Shown here piece after piece: positions 9,061 to 16,571 of a stretch of 64,000 nucleotides of DNA. Within the stretch, counting starts at the first letter, position 1, and each line of letters starts with the position of its first letter. The position numbers and the translations under genes were made by a program. The stretch spans positions 124,001 to 188,000 of the forward strand of contig NZ_JBHRXV010000001.1 in the NCBI RefSeq assembly GCF_042648405.1, in the 5' to 3' direction. Source of the stretch: Sphingoaurantiacus capsulatus (GTDB taxonomy: Bacteria; Pseudomonadota; Alphaproteobacteria; Sphingomonadales; Sphingomonadaceae). A model generated the notes under the pieces. The model saw only the letters and a program-made list of their open reading frames with translations. It was not told the origin of the DNA and did not search any database.

Positions 9061-9696
9061 ATGACCGACCTCACCATCTGGACGCTCGACTGGGTGCCCG
9101 AAGGGCCGCGCGGCTTCGTGCGCGACCTGCGGCTGCGCTGGGCCTGCGAGGAGGCGGGGTTGGCGTACACGGTGCGCACCGTCGCCTTCGACGACCGCGC
9201 CACCAACCATCTCGATCAGCAGCCGTTCGGGCAGGTGCCGTTCCTGACCGACGGTGCGGTCGAGACCTTCGAGAGCGGCGCGGGGCTGCTGTATCTCGCG
9301 AAGAAGAGCGAGGCGCTGATGCCGCGCGACGCCGCCGGCGAGACGGCGACGACGCAGTGGCTGCTCGCCGCGCTCAACAGCATCGAGATGGTCACCGTGC
9401 CCTGGTGGTTCCTGCGCATGTCGGGCGAGAAGGACAACAAGCTGACCGGCTGGGTGGAAATGCGGCTCAACCAGCTCGAAAAGGAACTGGCAGCGCGCGA
9501 CTGGCTCGCCGCCGACCGCTTCACCGTCGCCGACCTGTTGATGGCCGATGTGCTGCGCGTCCCCGACGTCCGCGCCTTTGGCAGCCGCCCGGCGACCGAG
9601 GCCTATGTCGCCCGCGTCACCGACCGGCCGGCGTTCAAGAAAGCGCACGCCGACCAGATCGCGCACTTCGAAGCGGCGGACGCCGCGCGCGGTTAG
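9061..9696 (+). CDS. Glutathione S-transferase family protein
   Basis: Encodes 211 residues from ATG 9061. The N-terminal thioredoxin-like half has the conserved cis-Pro region FGQVPFLTDG followed by ETFESGAGLLYLA, which binds the glutathione gamma-glutamyl group. The C-terminal helical half has the typical DWLAADRFTVADLLMADVL N-capping motif. The substrate is unknown. A similar GST is at 36747-37400. The TAG stop interlocks with the stop of the convergent serine hydrolase (TTAG). Confidence 0.88.
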   Translation: MTDLTIWTLDWVPEGPRGFVRDLRLRWACEEAGLAYTVRTVAFDDRATNHLDQQPFGQVPFLTDGAVETFESGAGLLYLAKKSEALMPRDAAGETATTQWLLAALNSIEMVTVPWWFLRMSGEKDNKLTGWVEMRLNQLEKELAARDWLAADRFTVADLLMADVLRVPDVRAFGSRPATEAYVARVTDRPAFKKAHADQIAHFEAADAARG

Positions 9697-11150
9697 CAGC
9701 GGGCGAAGCGCGAGCCGAGAGCGGTGAGCGCGGCGACCTTTTCGCTTTCGACGGCGAAGGCGAACTTCAGCCGCTGGCCGGGGATGAGTTCGGCGCGGAC
9801 GGTGTCGGGCGCGTCGCCGGTCGCGGCCGCGTGGAGCGCGCCCATCGTCAGGTCGAGGCCGGTGGTGCGCGCGGTGACGGTGACCGTTCCCCAATCGGCG
9901 TTGCAGAAGCGGCCGGCATAGGCGGTGGCTGCGAGGCTGAATTGCGGCGCGGCGGCGGGCTTAACCTTGGCGGCAGCTTCGGCCAGCCGCGTGTCGAGCG
10001 CCTTCAGCCGCGTCTCCGCCGCCGCCTGCGCTGCGGCAGCACCGTCGCGATACCAGTCATAGGCATAGGCCGCCGCGATATCGACGAGCCAGTAGCCGGC
10101 GCCGTCGTCATTGCTGAGCGCCGCGACGCCGAGGTCGCGCGTCGGCAGGAAGGAGGCGTGGGCGCGGAAGCCCGCGAAGCCGCCGAACGAGTGCAGCAGA
10201 ATCTCGCCATGCCACGGCCCGCGATACCAGCCGAAGCCGTGGCCGGTGCGGTTGAACGGGCCGAAGTCGTCGCTGGTCGCCACGAACTGCGCATGGGTGG
10301 TGCGCAAGGCCGCGGCGAGCCCGCCCTTCCCGCCCCGTTCGGCGGCGAGGTTGGCGGAGAGCCAGCGCGCCATGTCGCGCGCGCTCGACTCCATGCCGCC
10401 CGCCGACTGCATCGTCCGGTCGGTCTTGCGCAGGTAGAGCGGGGTCAGTCCGTCATAGGGCAGCGCGCGGTCGGCAGGCTTGGCGAGGCCGCGCGCGGCG
10501 GTGTCGCGCAGGCGCAGCGGCGCGATCACCTCCTGCTCGACGATCGCCTGCCACGGCCGCTTCAGCCGTCGCTCGACCAGCAGCGCGGCGACATTATAGC
10601 CGAGGTTCGAATAGGCGAAGCTCCCCAACGGCGCCTTGGCGTTGGGGGTGAGCCCGCCGAGCAGCCGCCACAAGGTCGCCTCGTCCCACGCGCCGCTGTA
10701 GGCGAGCCGGAATTGCAGCGCATCGCCGCTGAGCCCGTGGCTGTGGGAGAGCAGGTGGCGGAGCGTGACCTTGTCCGCCTGAACGCCGGTCGCGAACGCG
10801 ATGTCAGGCGCCAGCTCGGCCAAGGTCGAGTCGAGATCGATCGCTCCCTTCTTCGCCAGCCGCACCAGCGCCAGCGCGACGAAGCTCTTGGTTGAGGAGG
10901 CGATGTAGAAGCGGGTGTCCGCCCCGGCCGCCCGGCCCATCGTGCGATCCGCCATACCGCGCGCGGTGACGATGATCGGCGCGTCGTGGCGGACGACGGC
11001 AACAGCCACCGCCGGGAGGGTCGGGTAGCGCTTCATCCCGGCGTTGAGAAACGCGCCGAAATCGCGGCGGAAGGCGGCGTCGTCGGCGGCGACCGCGGGG
11101 GTTGCGATCGCGATCAGCGCGGCGAAAGCGGCAGCGAGTGTATTGTTCAT
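9693..11150 (-). CDS. Secreted serine hydrolase of the beta-lactamase/penicillin-binding fold
   Basis: Encodes 485 residues. A signal peptide (MNNTLAAAFAALIAIATPAVA) leads a class C beta-lactamase-like domain with SxxK at Ser85-Lys88 (ASSTKSF) and the YxN triad at 180-182 (AYSNLGYN). The last 110 residues are an additional beta domain of the kind found in esterases and D-aminopeptidases of this clan. It is probably a periplasmic esterase or peptidase rather than a resistance enzyme. The start codon lies inside an imperfectly wider, 7-bp-arm palindrome (11139-11158), and a decayed copy of the first 45 codons is present at 11733-11881. Confidence 0.87.
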   Translation of the reverse strand: MNNTLAAAFAALIAIATPAVAADDAAFRRDFGAFLNAGMKRYPTLPAVAVAVVRHDAPIIVTARGMADRTMGRAAGADTRFYIASSTKSFVALALVRLAKKGAIDLDSTLAELAPDIAFATGVQADKVTLRHLLSHSHGLSGDALQFRLAYSGAWDEATLWRLLGGLTPNAKAPLGSFAYSNLGYNVAALLVERRLKRPWQAIVEQEVIAPLRLRDTAARGLAKPADRALPYDGLTPLYLRKTDRTMQSAGGMESSARDMARWLSANLAAERGGKGGLAAALRTTHAQFVATSDDFGPFNRTGHGFGWYRGPWHGEILLHSFGGFAGFRAHASFLPTRDLGVAALSNDDGAGYWLVDIAAAYAYDWYRDGAAAAQAAAETRLKALDTRLAEAAAKVKPAAAPQFSLAATAYAGRFCNADWGTVTVTARTTGLDLTMGALHAAATGDAPDTVRAELIPGQRLKFAFAVESEKVAALTALGSRFARC

Positions 11151-11158
11151 ACAATACA
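11139..11158. promoter_or_regulatory. Palindrome spanning the serine hydrolase start codon
   Basis: TGTATTG and CAATACA flank six bases that hold the start codon (CAT on this strand). The same motif recurs as a 13-bp perfect inverted repeat in the decayed copy at 11849-11880. The placement suggests an operator or an RNA hairpin controlling initiation. Confidence 0.45.
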
Positions 11159-11223
11159 GTTAGCGGGATGCGTCGGCGCTCGCAACTATCCCTTCCGCTT
11201 CCTTCTGGCTGGCAGCCGGCGCT

Positions 11224-11724
11224 ATGGTGAAAAGCGTCACAGCTCGGGAAACACTGGTGCGCTTTTCAATTCGACCAGAACGCGACGAACAAGATCGCCG
11301 GTTTATGGAGAGCCTCAATCCGCGACTTACGGATGTGATCGAAGCGCCGACCCATAGCGCCAGCGAGGTGAAGGCTTTCCAGCAGGCGTTCACGGCGACA
11401 GCCTGGGCAGCAGAGACCGCAAAGAGCGCAACTTTCCTCGCCGTCGATGAGGCCGACAACAGGATCGGCTACATCAATGTCCGCGAAGGGTCTGACGACG
11501 TGCTCGGGGAGCGCTGCGGCTATATCGCGCTCCTGGCGGTTGCGCATGAATTTGAAGGTCATGGCGTCGCAACCTCACTCGTGCGGGAGGCGGAACGGTG
11601 GGCCAGGGAAATGGGCTTTAGCCGGCTGGCGCTCGACGTGTTCGCCAGTAACGAGCACGCATTCCGATTCTACAAGCAGGCTGGTTTCCAACCTGAGACC
11701 GTTCGCGTCATAAAAAGGCTGTAG
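11224..11724 (+). CDS. GNAT-family N-acetyltransferase
   Basis: Encodes 166 residues from ATG 11224; a GTG at 11257 giving VRFSIRPERDEQD is an alternative and fits the usual GNAT start better. The acetyl-CoA binding region is clear: CGYIALLAVAHEFEGHGVATSLVREAERWA, then FSRLALDVFASNEHAFRFYKQAGF. The substrate is unknown. Codon use is more AT-rich than in neighbours. It lies between the intact start of the serine hydrolase gene and a decayed duplicate of that start, which points to a rearrangement or insertion. Confidence 0.85.
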   Translation: MVKSVTARETLVRFSIRPERDEQDRRFMESLNPRLTDVIEAPTHSASEVKAFQQAFTATAWAAETAKSATFLAVDEADNRIGYINVREGSDDVLGERCGYIALLAVAHEFEGHGVATSLVREAERWAREMGFSRLALDVFASNEHAFRFYKQAGFQPETVRVIKRL

Positions 11725-11732
11725 CGACGAAA

Positions 11733-11881
11733 CTGCCGGCAGGGTCGGGTAGCGCTTCATGCCGGCATCAAGGAACGCGCCGAAGTCGCGGCGGCAGGCG
11801 GGTGTCGACGGCGTTCGTTGCGACGGCAACTAACGTGGCGAAAGTGGCGCCAACTGTATTGCCAATGCAATACAGTTGGCG
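11733..11881 (-). pseudogene. Decayed duplicate of the serine hydrolase 5' end
   Basis: On the minus strand the frame reads RRDFGAFLDAGMKRYPTLPAV, almost the same as residues 28-48 of the intact serine hydrolase (RRDFGAFLNAGMKRYPTLPAV). Nucleotide similarity extends from AGGGTCGGGTAGCGCTTCAT (11741) across the signal-peptide region to the ATACAGTT upstream motif. The start codon is destroyed (CAAT in place of CAT) and the signal-peptide region has indels. Only the first 45 codons remain. It is a remnant of a tandem duplication or recombination. Confidence 0.75.
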
Positions 11882-11968
11882 AACTCACTGATGGTCGCAA
11901 GGACGGACGGTCGGCCCTGCGATGGCTGGCCGCCAGATATGCGGCGAGACCCTACCGTGCAAACTCAC

Positions 11969-12385
11969 CTAACCTGACGGTTCGCGAAAAACACCCTCTG
12001 CAGCCCACGTTGCGAACGGCCGCTCTGCAACAACTATATCTTCTGGGATGGGGTAACTGTTCGCACAACAGTCGATCTCGACAAAATACAAGTGCCCACG
12101 ATCATCAGCGAAGATGATTATCTCCAGGGCCTTGTCATCGGGCATATGGAAGTCAGCCGTGTAGATGGCGCCGTGTCCTCCCATTTTGGGGTCAGCCTTC
12201 GGCGGCAACAGCGGCTTTGCGTGAACCGGATCGACGCGCAGCCTGAAGCTATTGCACCCGCAATCACAGAACTCCGTGAGTTCGGCGTGATCGAGCTGAT
12301 CGCGGAGGAGCGATTGCGCAGGGTACTCACACCTTGTGGATATGAACTCCTTCCAAAATTCGGCGCGGGCGGGTCCGTTCTCCAC
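11969..12385 (-). CDS. Hypothetical protein with CDCGC motif
   Basis: Encodes 138 residues from a GTG at 12385 without an obvious ribosome binding site. I do not recognise the family. The protein is acidic and soluble, with CDCGCNSF around residue 40 that could bind a metal or form disulfides, then two further Cys (EIDCCANS) near residue 107. The central part (AIYTADFHMPDDKALEIIIFADDRGHLYFVEID) looks like a small beta-sheet domain. The surrounding DNA is visibly less GC-rich than the rest of the window, so this may be acquired DNA. Confidence 0.6.
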   Translation of the reverse strand: MENGPARAEFWKEFISTRCEYPAQSLLRDQLDHAELTEFCDCGCNSFRLRVDPVHAKPLLPPKADPKMGGHGAIYTADFHMPDDKALEIIIFADDRGHLYFVEIDCCANSYPIPEDIVVAERPFATWAAEGVFREPSG

Positions 12386-12450
12386 CAGCCGATACTATGT
12401 CAGCGGCAAAGAGGGCTCAATGTCGGGTTCCTGGCAAGCGGGCGTTGGCC

Positions 12451-12870
12451 TCAATCAAACGACACCTTCCCCCGCCCCGACTTCACCCCCGATCGCTTCG
12501 CCTTCCCCTCCAGCCGCCGTTCCTTCGACGCCTTTGTCGGTTTGGTCTTCTTGCGTGGTTTGGGCTTCTCCGTCGCCTTCACGATCAGTTCGATCAGCCG
12601 CTCGGTGGCGTCCTCGCGGTTGGCGAGGCTGCTGCGGTGGCTTTGGGCGAAGATGACCAGCACGCCCTCGGCGGTCATCCGGCTGCCGGCGAGGCGCATC
12701 AGGCGGTTGGCGACGTCGTTGGGCAAGGACGGCGAGCGGCGCACGTCGAAGCGCAGCTCAACGGCGGTTTCCGACTTGTTGACGTGCTGCCCGCCCGGCC
12801 CCGAGGCGCGGGCGGCGCGGAACTCAAGCTCGCTCTCGTCGAGCCACAGCGCGGGCGTCACTTCGATCAT
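12451..12870 (-). CDS. arfB: Alternative ribosome-rescue factor ArfB (peptidyl-tRNA hydrolase)
   Basis: Encodes 139 residues. The release-factor catalytic loop GPGGQHVNK has GGQ at 26-28, and the C-terminal tail is a long stretch rich in Lys/Arg (about residues 100-139), which in ArfB reaches into the empty mRNA channel of stalled ribosomes. The lack of a codon-recognition domain separates it from RF1/RF2. It releases peptides from non-stop ribosomes. It lies 22 bases downstream of mscL on the same strand and is probably cotranscribed. Confidence 0.93.
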   Translation of the reverse strand: MIEVTPALWLDESELEFRAARASGPGGQHVNKSETAVELRFDVRRSPSLPNDVANRLMRLAGSRMTAEGVLVIFAQSHRSSLANREDATERLIELIVKATEKPKPRKKTKPTKASKERRLEGKAKRSGVKSGRGKVSFD

Positions 12871-12892
12871 CTTCGACGCCCGCTGGTGTGGT

Positions 12893-13330
12893 TCAGCCGC
12901 GCGCCTTCAGCGCGTCGCGGATTTCGCGGAGGAGGAGGACGTCCTCGGGCGTCGGCGCCGGGGCGGCGGGCGCCTCGGCTTCCTTGCGGATCGCCTTGCT
13001 GGCGATGCGGACGAGCAGGAAGATGATGAAGGCGAGGATGACGAAATTGACCGCGACGGTGATGAACTGGCCATAGCCGAACAGCGGCACGCCCGCCGCC
13101 TTCAGCTCGGCATAGTTGGTGAGCGAGCCGGCATAGCCTTCCGGCACGGCGCCGAGGCGGACGAAATAGCTGGAGAAGTCGAAGCCGCCGAACAGCCAGC
13201 CGACCACCGGCATGATCAGATCGTCGGTCAAGGAGCTGACGATCTTGCCGAACGCCGCGCCGATGATCACGGCGACCGCGAGATCGAGCACGTTGCCGCG
13301 CGCGATGAAGGCCCGGAATTCGTTGAGCAT
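12893..13330 (-). CDS. mscL: Large-conductance mechanosensitive channel MscL
   Basis: Encodes 145 residues, the usual MscL length. The N-terminal amphipathic helix and first membrane helix read FRAFIARGNVLDLAVAVIIGAAFGKIV, the family signature; the periplasmic loop has YAELKAAGVPLFGYGQF and the second helix is FVILAFIIFLLVRI. The charged C-terminal bundle ends LREIRDALKARG. The homopentamer opens under membrane tension and protects against osmotic downshock. First gene of a probable mscL-arfB unit; a REP-like repeat lies upstream. Confidence 0.96.
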   Translation of the reverse strand: MLNEFRAFIARGNVLDLAVAVIIGAAFGKIVSSLTDDLIMPVVGWLFGGFDFSSYFVRLGAVPEGYAGSLTNYAELKAAGVPLFGYGQFITVAVNFVILAFIIFLLVRIASKAIRKEAEAPAAPAPTPEDVLLLREIRDALKARG

Positions 13331-13419
13331 GGCGTCCCTCCCTTTGGCTTCGCTCCGGGGCGAAGTGAGCCACGGCTGATGGCCGATGGCAAGCGATGAT
13401 GCCGCGCCATCCCCAGCCC

Positions 13420-13487
13420 GTCATTCCGGCGAAAGCCGGAATCCAGACCGGCGCTCGAGCTGGATTCCGGCTTTTGCCGGAATGACG
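13420..13487. repeat. REP-like paired inverted repeat, copy 2
   Basis: Left arm begins GTCATTCCGGCGAAAGCC and right arm ends GGCTTTTGCCGGAATGACG, with about 20 bases between. Compared with copy 1 the variable C-G pair in the arm is T-A, a compensatory change. Between mscL and a small ORF. Confidence 0.85.
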
Positions 13488-13611
13488 GATGTGGGGATCG
13501 GGGGCCGGATTGTGTCCCTGCCGCAACGCAGCAACTTCCTGCGACGAGCCGTGGTTCGGCTTGCCGCAAGGCCTCTGGCGGACGCCTGCGCAGCCGATAG
13601 CATCGCCTGCC

Positions 13612-13776
13612 ATGAGCCGCCCGTTCGATACGAGTCTGTGGGCCCGCCAGGGCGCCTGGTATGAGCCGCATGTGCCACGCCGGCCGTTCGCCGAGCGGGC
13701 CAACCAGCTGCAATATATGCCGTGGCTGGCGAAGCGCTCGCTGTTCGCGCGGATGGGGTTCGCGCGCCTCTTCTGA
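13612..13776 (+). CDS. Small basic aromatic protein
   Basis: Encodes 54 residues from ATG 13612: an Arg/Trp/Phe-rich sequence (MSRPFDTSLWARQGAWYEP..). No ribosome binding site is obvious and the frame is open further upstream. Function unknown. The composition is unlike random antisense frames, since it avoids the Ala/Gly/Arg monotony of shadow ORFs, but it could still be spurious. Next on the strand is wrbA, 101 bases downstream. Confidence 0.4.
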   Translation: MSRPFDTSLWARQGAWYEPHVPRRPFAERANQLQYMPWLAKRSLFARMGFARLF

Positions 13777-13877
13777 TCGCGTCACCCGCACGGCGGATCG
13801 GCGGCATACCTAGGGATGGTTGAAAGCGCAGGCCGGCTCCGGCCTTATGCGGCCAACTCAAGCCGCAGGAGCGCCCC

Positions 13878-14489
13878 ATGACCAAAGTCCTCGTCCTCTA
13901 TTATTCCAGCTACGGCCACATCGAGCAGATGGCGGAGGCCGTCGCCGAAGGCGCGCGGCAGGTCGACGGCGTCGAGGCGGTGATGAAGCGGGTGCCCGAG
14001 CTGGTGTCCGAGGAGCTGGCGAAGAAATCGCACTACAAGACCGACCAGAAGGCAGCCGTAGCCACTGTCGACGAACTGCCCGACTATGACGCGATCATCA
14101 TCGGCACGCCGACCCGCTATGGCAACATGGCGGCGCAGATGAAGAATTTCCTCGACCAGACCGGCGGCCTCTGGGCCAAGGGTGCCCTGAACGGCAAGGT
14201 CGGCGGCGTCTTCGCATCGACCGCGACGCAGCATGGCGGGCAGGAAACGACGCTCACCTCGACGCAGACGGTGCTGTTCCACCTCGGCCTCGTCGTCGTC
14301 GGCCTGCCCTACAGCTTCCAGGGGCAGATGCGCATGGACGAGATCACCGGCGGCTCTCCCTATGGCGCGACGACGCTGGCAAAGAGCGACGGCTCGCGCC
14401 AGCCGAGCGAGAACGAACTCGAGGGGGCCCGCTTCCAGGGCCGCCACACCGCCGAGATCGCCGCCGCGCTGAAGAAGGGCCGCGGCTAG
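13878..14489 (+). CDS. wrbA: NAD(P)H:quinone oxidoreductase WrbA
   Basis: Encodes 203 residues with AGGAGCGCCCC directly before the ATG. The flavodoxin-like FMN-binding start (MTKVLVLYYSSYGHIEQMAEAVAEGA) and the WrbA motifs GTPTRYGNMAAQMKNFLDQTGGLW, ASTATQHGGQETTL and GGSPYGATT are all present. It reduces quinones by two electrons with FMN and NAD(P)H, avoiding semiquinone formation; in many bacteria it is a stress gene. Its stop interlocks with the convergent gene (CTAG). Confidence 0.95.
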   Translation: MTKVLVLYYSSYGHIEQMAEAVAEGARQVDGVEAVMKRVPELVSEELAKKSHYKTDQKAAVATVDELPDYDAIIIGTPTRYGNMAAQMKNFLDQTGGLWAKGALNGKVGGVFASTATQHGGQETTLTSTQTVLFHLGLVVVGLPYSFQGQMRMDEITGGSPYGATTLAKSDGSRQPSENELEGARFQGRHTAEIAAALKKGRG

Positions 14490-16492
14490 GGGCTCCCGAA
14501 GAAGCGCATGCGCTGCAGGCGGTCGACGCAGCCGAGCTTGCTGCCGACCGCTGCGAAGGGCTGAAAGCGCAGCTTCTCGACGGCGGCGGGCGTCGCCTCG
14601 CTGAACGCGAAGGGCGGATAGGCCATCACGGTGCGCGCATTCACGGGACGACCGTCGGTGCCGATATCGTAGCTGACCTCGACGAAGCCGTTGAGGCCCC
14701 AGTTGAGCGCCGGCATCGGGAAATCCGCGGTGCTGATCCGCCCGCCGGCGCGCACCGGCCTCACGTCGGCCAGCGCGCATTGCTCGGGCGTCAGGCCGGT
14801 CGCCTGCGCCAATTGTGCCGCCTCGTCGTCGCGCTTGGCGGCGGCGGCATTGCTCGCCAGCTGCAACAGCGCCGTCTGGCGGATCGGGTGACCGTCGGGA
14901 AGCGAGGTCGGCGGCATCGCCACGACCTGCCGGTACAGCTCATCCGCCGACTTCGCGCGGCTGCGCTCGTAGGTGCGGGCCAGTTCCATCCGCGCAAAGG
15001 CGGCGGCGGGAGCTGCCTCGGGCCCGGCGGAATCGAGCCGGGCGATCAGCGCGATCAACGCCGGCCGCGCCGCGCCGCGCATGCTGCCGAGCGAGCCATC
15101 GGCAGCGGCCCATTTCGCCAGCGGCACCTGCACCCTGACCTGGATGGCGGCGGGCGCGCCGATCGCTTCCGCCGAGGCAGCGGCGCGGCGCAGCAGGGCC
15201 AGGCGATCGTCACCCACCGCCGCATTTTCGGTGAGCGCCTGGAGGATGGCGAAGGCTTGCGGTGAATTCTCGCCATATTTGGCGACCCGCGCATCGAGTT
15301 CGCGGCGCAGCAGCGGCAATGCCTCGGCATCCGACCCCGTCACGTTGAAGTCCGCCTGCCGGGCCTTCAGCCATTCGCCGACGGTCGGGCGCAGCGATTC
15401 AACGAGCTTCGGCGCGCTGCCGGCGTTGCTGCAGCGAAGTTCGATGCGAACTGCCGCCCGCCAGAACGGGTCGAGCGCGGCGGCGGCATCGGCGCGCCAC
15501 GACCAGCGCGACACGGCACGCGCGAACTCGTCGGCGACGGCCGGGCGCGTCGCGTACACCGGTTGGACGCCGACGACGCGGCCATCGGCACCGATGCCGA
15601 ATTCAACGATGGCCATGTCGTCGGGCTGAATGCCGGTGAGCGCACCGCAGGCGGGCAGCGGCGTGTCGGCGCCATAGCCGATGTCTTCCGCCTTGCCGCG
15701 TGCCGCCCCGGTATAGGCAAGATAGCGCGGCACGTCGGCATTCTTGCCGAGCAGATGATGGACGATCGCCATGTCGCTGCGGATACGCGTATCGGCGACC
15801 GAGATTCGGCGCGACAGGCCGCCGGCGAGATCCAGCGCCTTCTGATACCAGTCGCGCGCCGGCCCGAACGCGCCGCGGTTGAGTTCGACCCGCCCGCGCA
15901 GTGCATAGACTTCGCCAAGGATGTCGCGCCGCGGGCTGGTGCTCTTGCTCGACAGCGACGCGTGGAGTGCCGGCAGCGCTTCATCGAGCGTGCGCGCGGC
16001 CAGCACCGGATCGTCGAACATCGTGACACGGGCGAGCGCGACCTGGGTGATCAGCGTGACGTCATGGTCCGCCGGGAAGGCCTTCAGCGCCAGCGACCGT
16101 TGCAGCGCCGCGCGTGCCTTGGCGGTGTCGATCTCAACCTCGTGGATGCGGCCGACATATTGCCAGACACTGGCGAGCGCGCGCCGGTCGTCGGGCGTTT
16201 GGTCAGGCATCGCCGGCAGCGCCTGATCGAAGACGGTGAGCGCCGCGCGCGTATTGCCGGTGAGCAGCAGCGCCTGACCAAGGCCCGAACGGATGACCGC
16301 GACCGTGCGGTTCGACGGGTCGGCCGCCGCGTTCGGCATGCGTCGCAGCAAGCTGCGGAAGGCGTTCGCCGCATTTACGGCGTCACCCTTCTCGAGCAGC
16401 GCCTGCGCGGCGTTGAAATCTTCCTGCAAGGTGGCGGCGCCGGCCGGCGCGGCGAGCAGCAGCGCGGCGGCAGCAGCAGTGACAATGCGCAT
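14486..16492 (-). CDS. Secreted repeat protein with TonB-C-like domains
   Basis: Encodes 668 residues from ATG 16492 (GAGGGG upstream). A signal peptide (MRIVTAAAAALLLAAPAGA) is followed by helical TPR-like repeats (about 22-230). Two segments resemble the TonB C-terminal fold: MAIVEFGIGADGRVVGVQPVYATRP about residue 285 and FVEVSYDIGTDGRPVNARTVMAYPP near 610. Such domains in sphingomonad periplasmic proteins are common and of unclear role. It is the last of three tandem secreted repeat proteins on the minus strand. Confidence 0.7.
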   Translation of the reverse strand: MRIVTAAAAALLLAAPAGAATLQEDFNAAQALLEKGDAVNAANAFRSLLRRMPNAAADPSNRTVAVIRSGLGQALLLTGNTRAALTVFDQALPAMPDQTPDDRRALASVWQYVGRIHEVEIDTAKARAALQRSLALKAFPADHDVTLITQVALARVTMFDDPVLAARTLDEALPALHASLSSKSTSPRRDILGEVYALRGRVELNRGAFGPARDWYQKALDLAGGLSRRISVADTRIRSDMAIVHHLLGKNADVPRYLAYTGAARGKAEDIGYGADTPLPACGALTGIQPDDMAIVEFGIGADGRVVGVQPVYATRPAVADEFARAVSRWSWRADAAAALDPFWRAAVRIELRCSNAGSAPKLVESLRPTVGEWLKARQADFNVTGSDAEALPLLRRELDARVAKYGENSPQAFAILQALTENAAVGDDRLALLRRAAASAEAIGAPAAIQVRVQVPLAKWAAADGSLGSMRGAARPALIALIARLDSAGPEAAPAAAFARMELARTYERSRAKSADELYRQVVAMPPTSLPDGHPIRQTALLQLASNAAAAKRDDEAAQLAQATGLTPEQCALADVRPVRAGGRISTADFPMPALNWGLNGFVEVSYDIGTDGRPVNARTVMAYPPFAFSEATPAAVEKLRFQPFAAVGSKLGCVDRLQRMRFFGSP

Positions 16493-16571
16493 GAGAACCC
16501 CTCTATCCCCGCCACGAAATCTGACGGTCGAGGGGAGTGTCCGCAACCCCGGAAAACGCCTGTGGCGTGGC

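Noticed and set aside
9693..11150. The serine hydrolase as a clinical-type beta-lactamase.
   Set aside because: Only the SxxK and YxN motifs are shared; the extra C-terminal domain and context fit an esterase or peptidase.
11224..11724. The GNAT gene as half of a TacA/T-type toxin-antitoxin pair.
   Set aside because: No ribbon-helix-helix antitoxin gene is adjacent, and the protein looks like an ordinary GNAT.
12092..13399. A 435-codon plus-strand frame across the orphan gene, arfB and mscL.
   Set aside because: It lacks domain structure; three minus-strand genes with recognisable motifs or starts occupy the same DNA.
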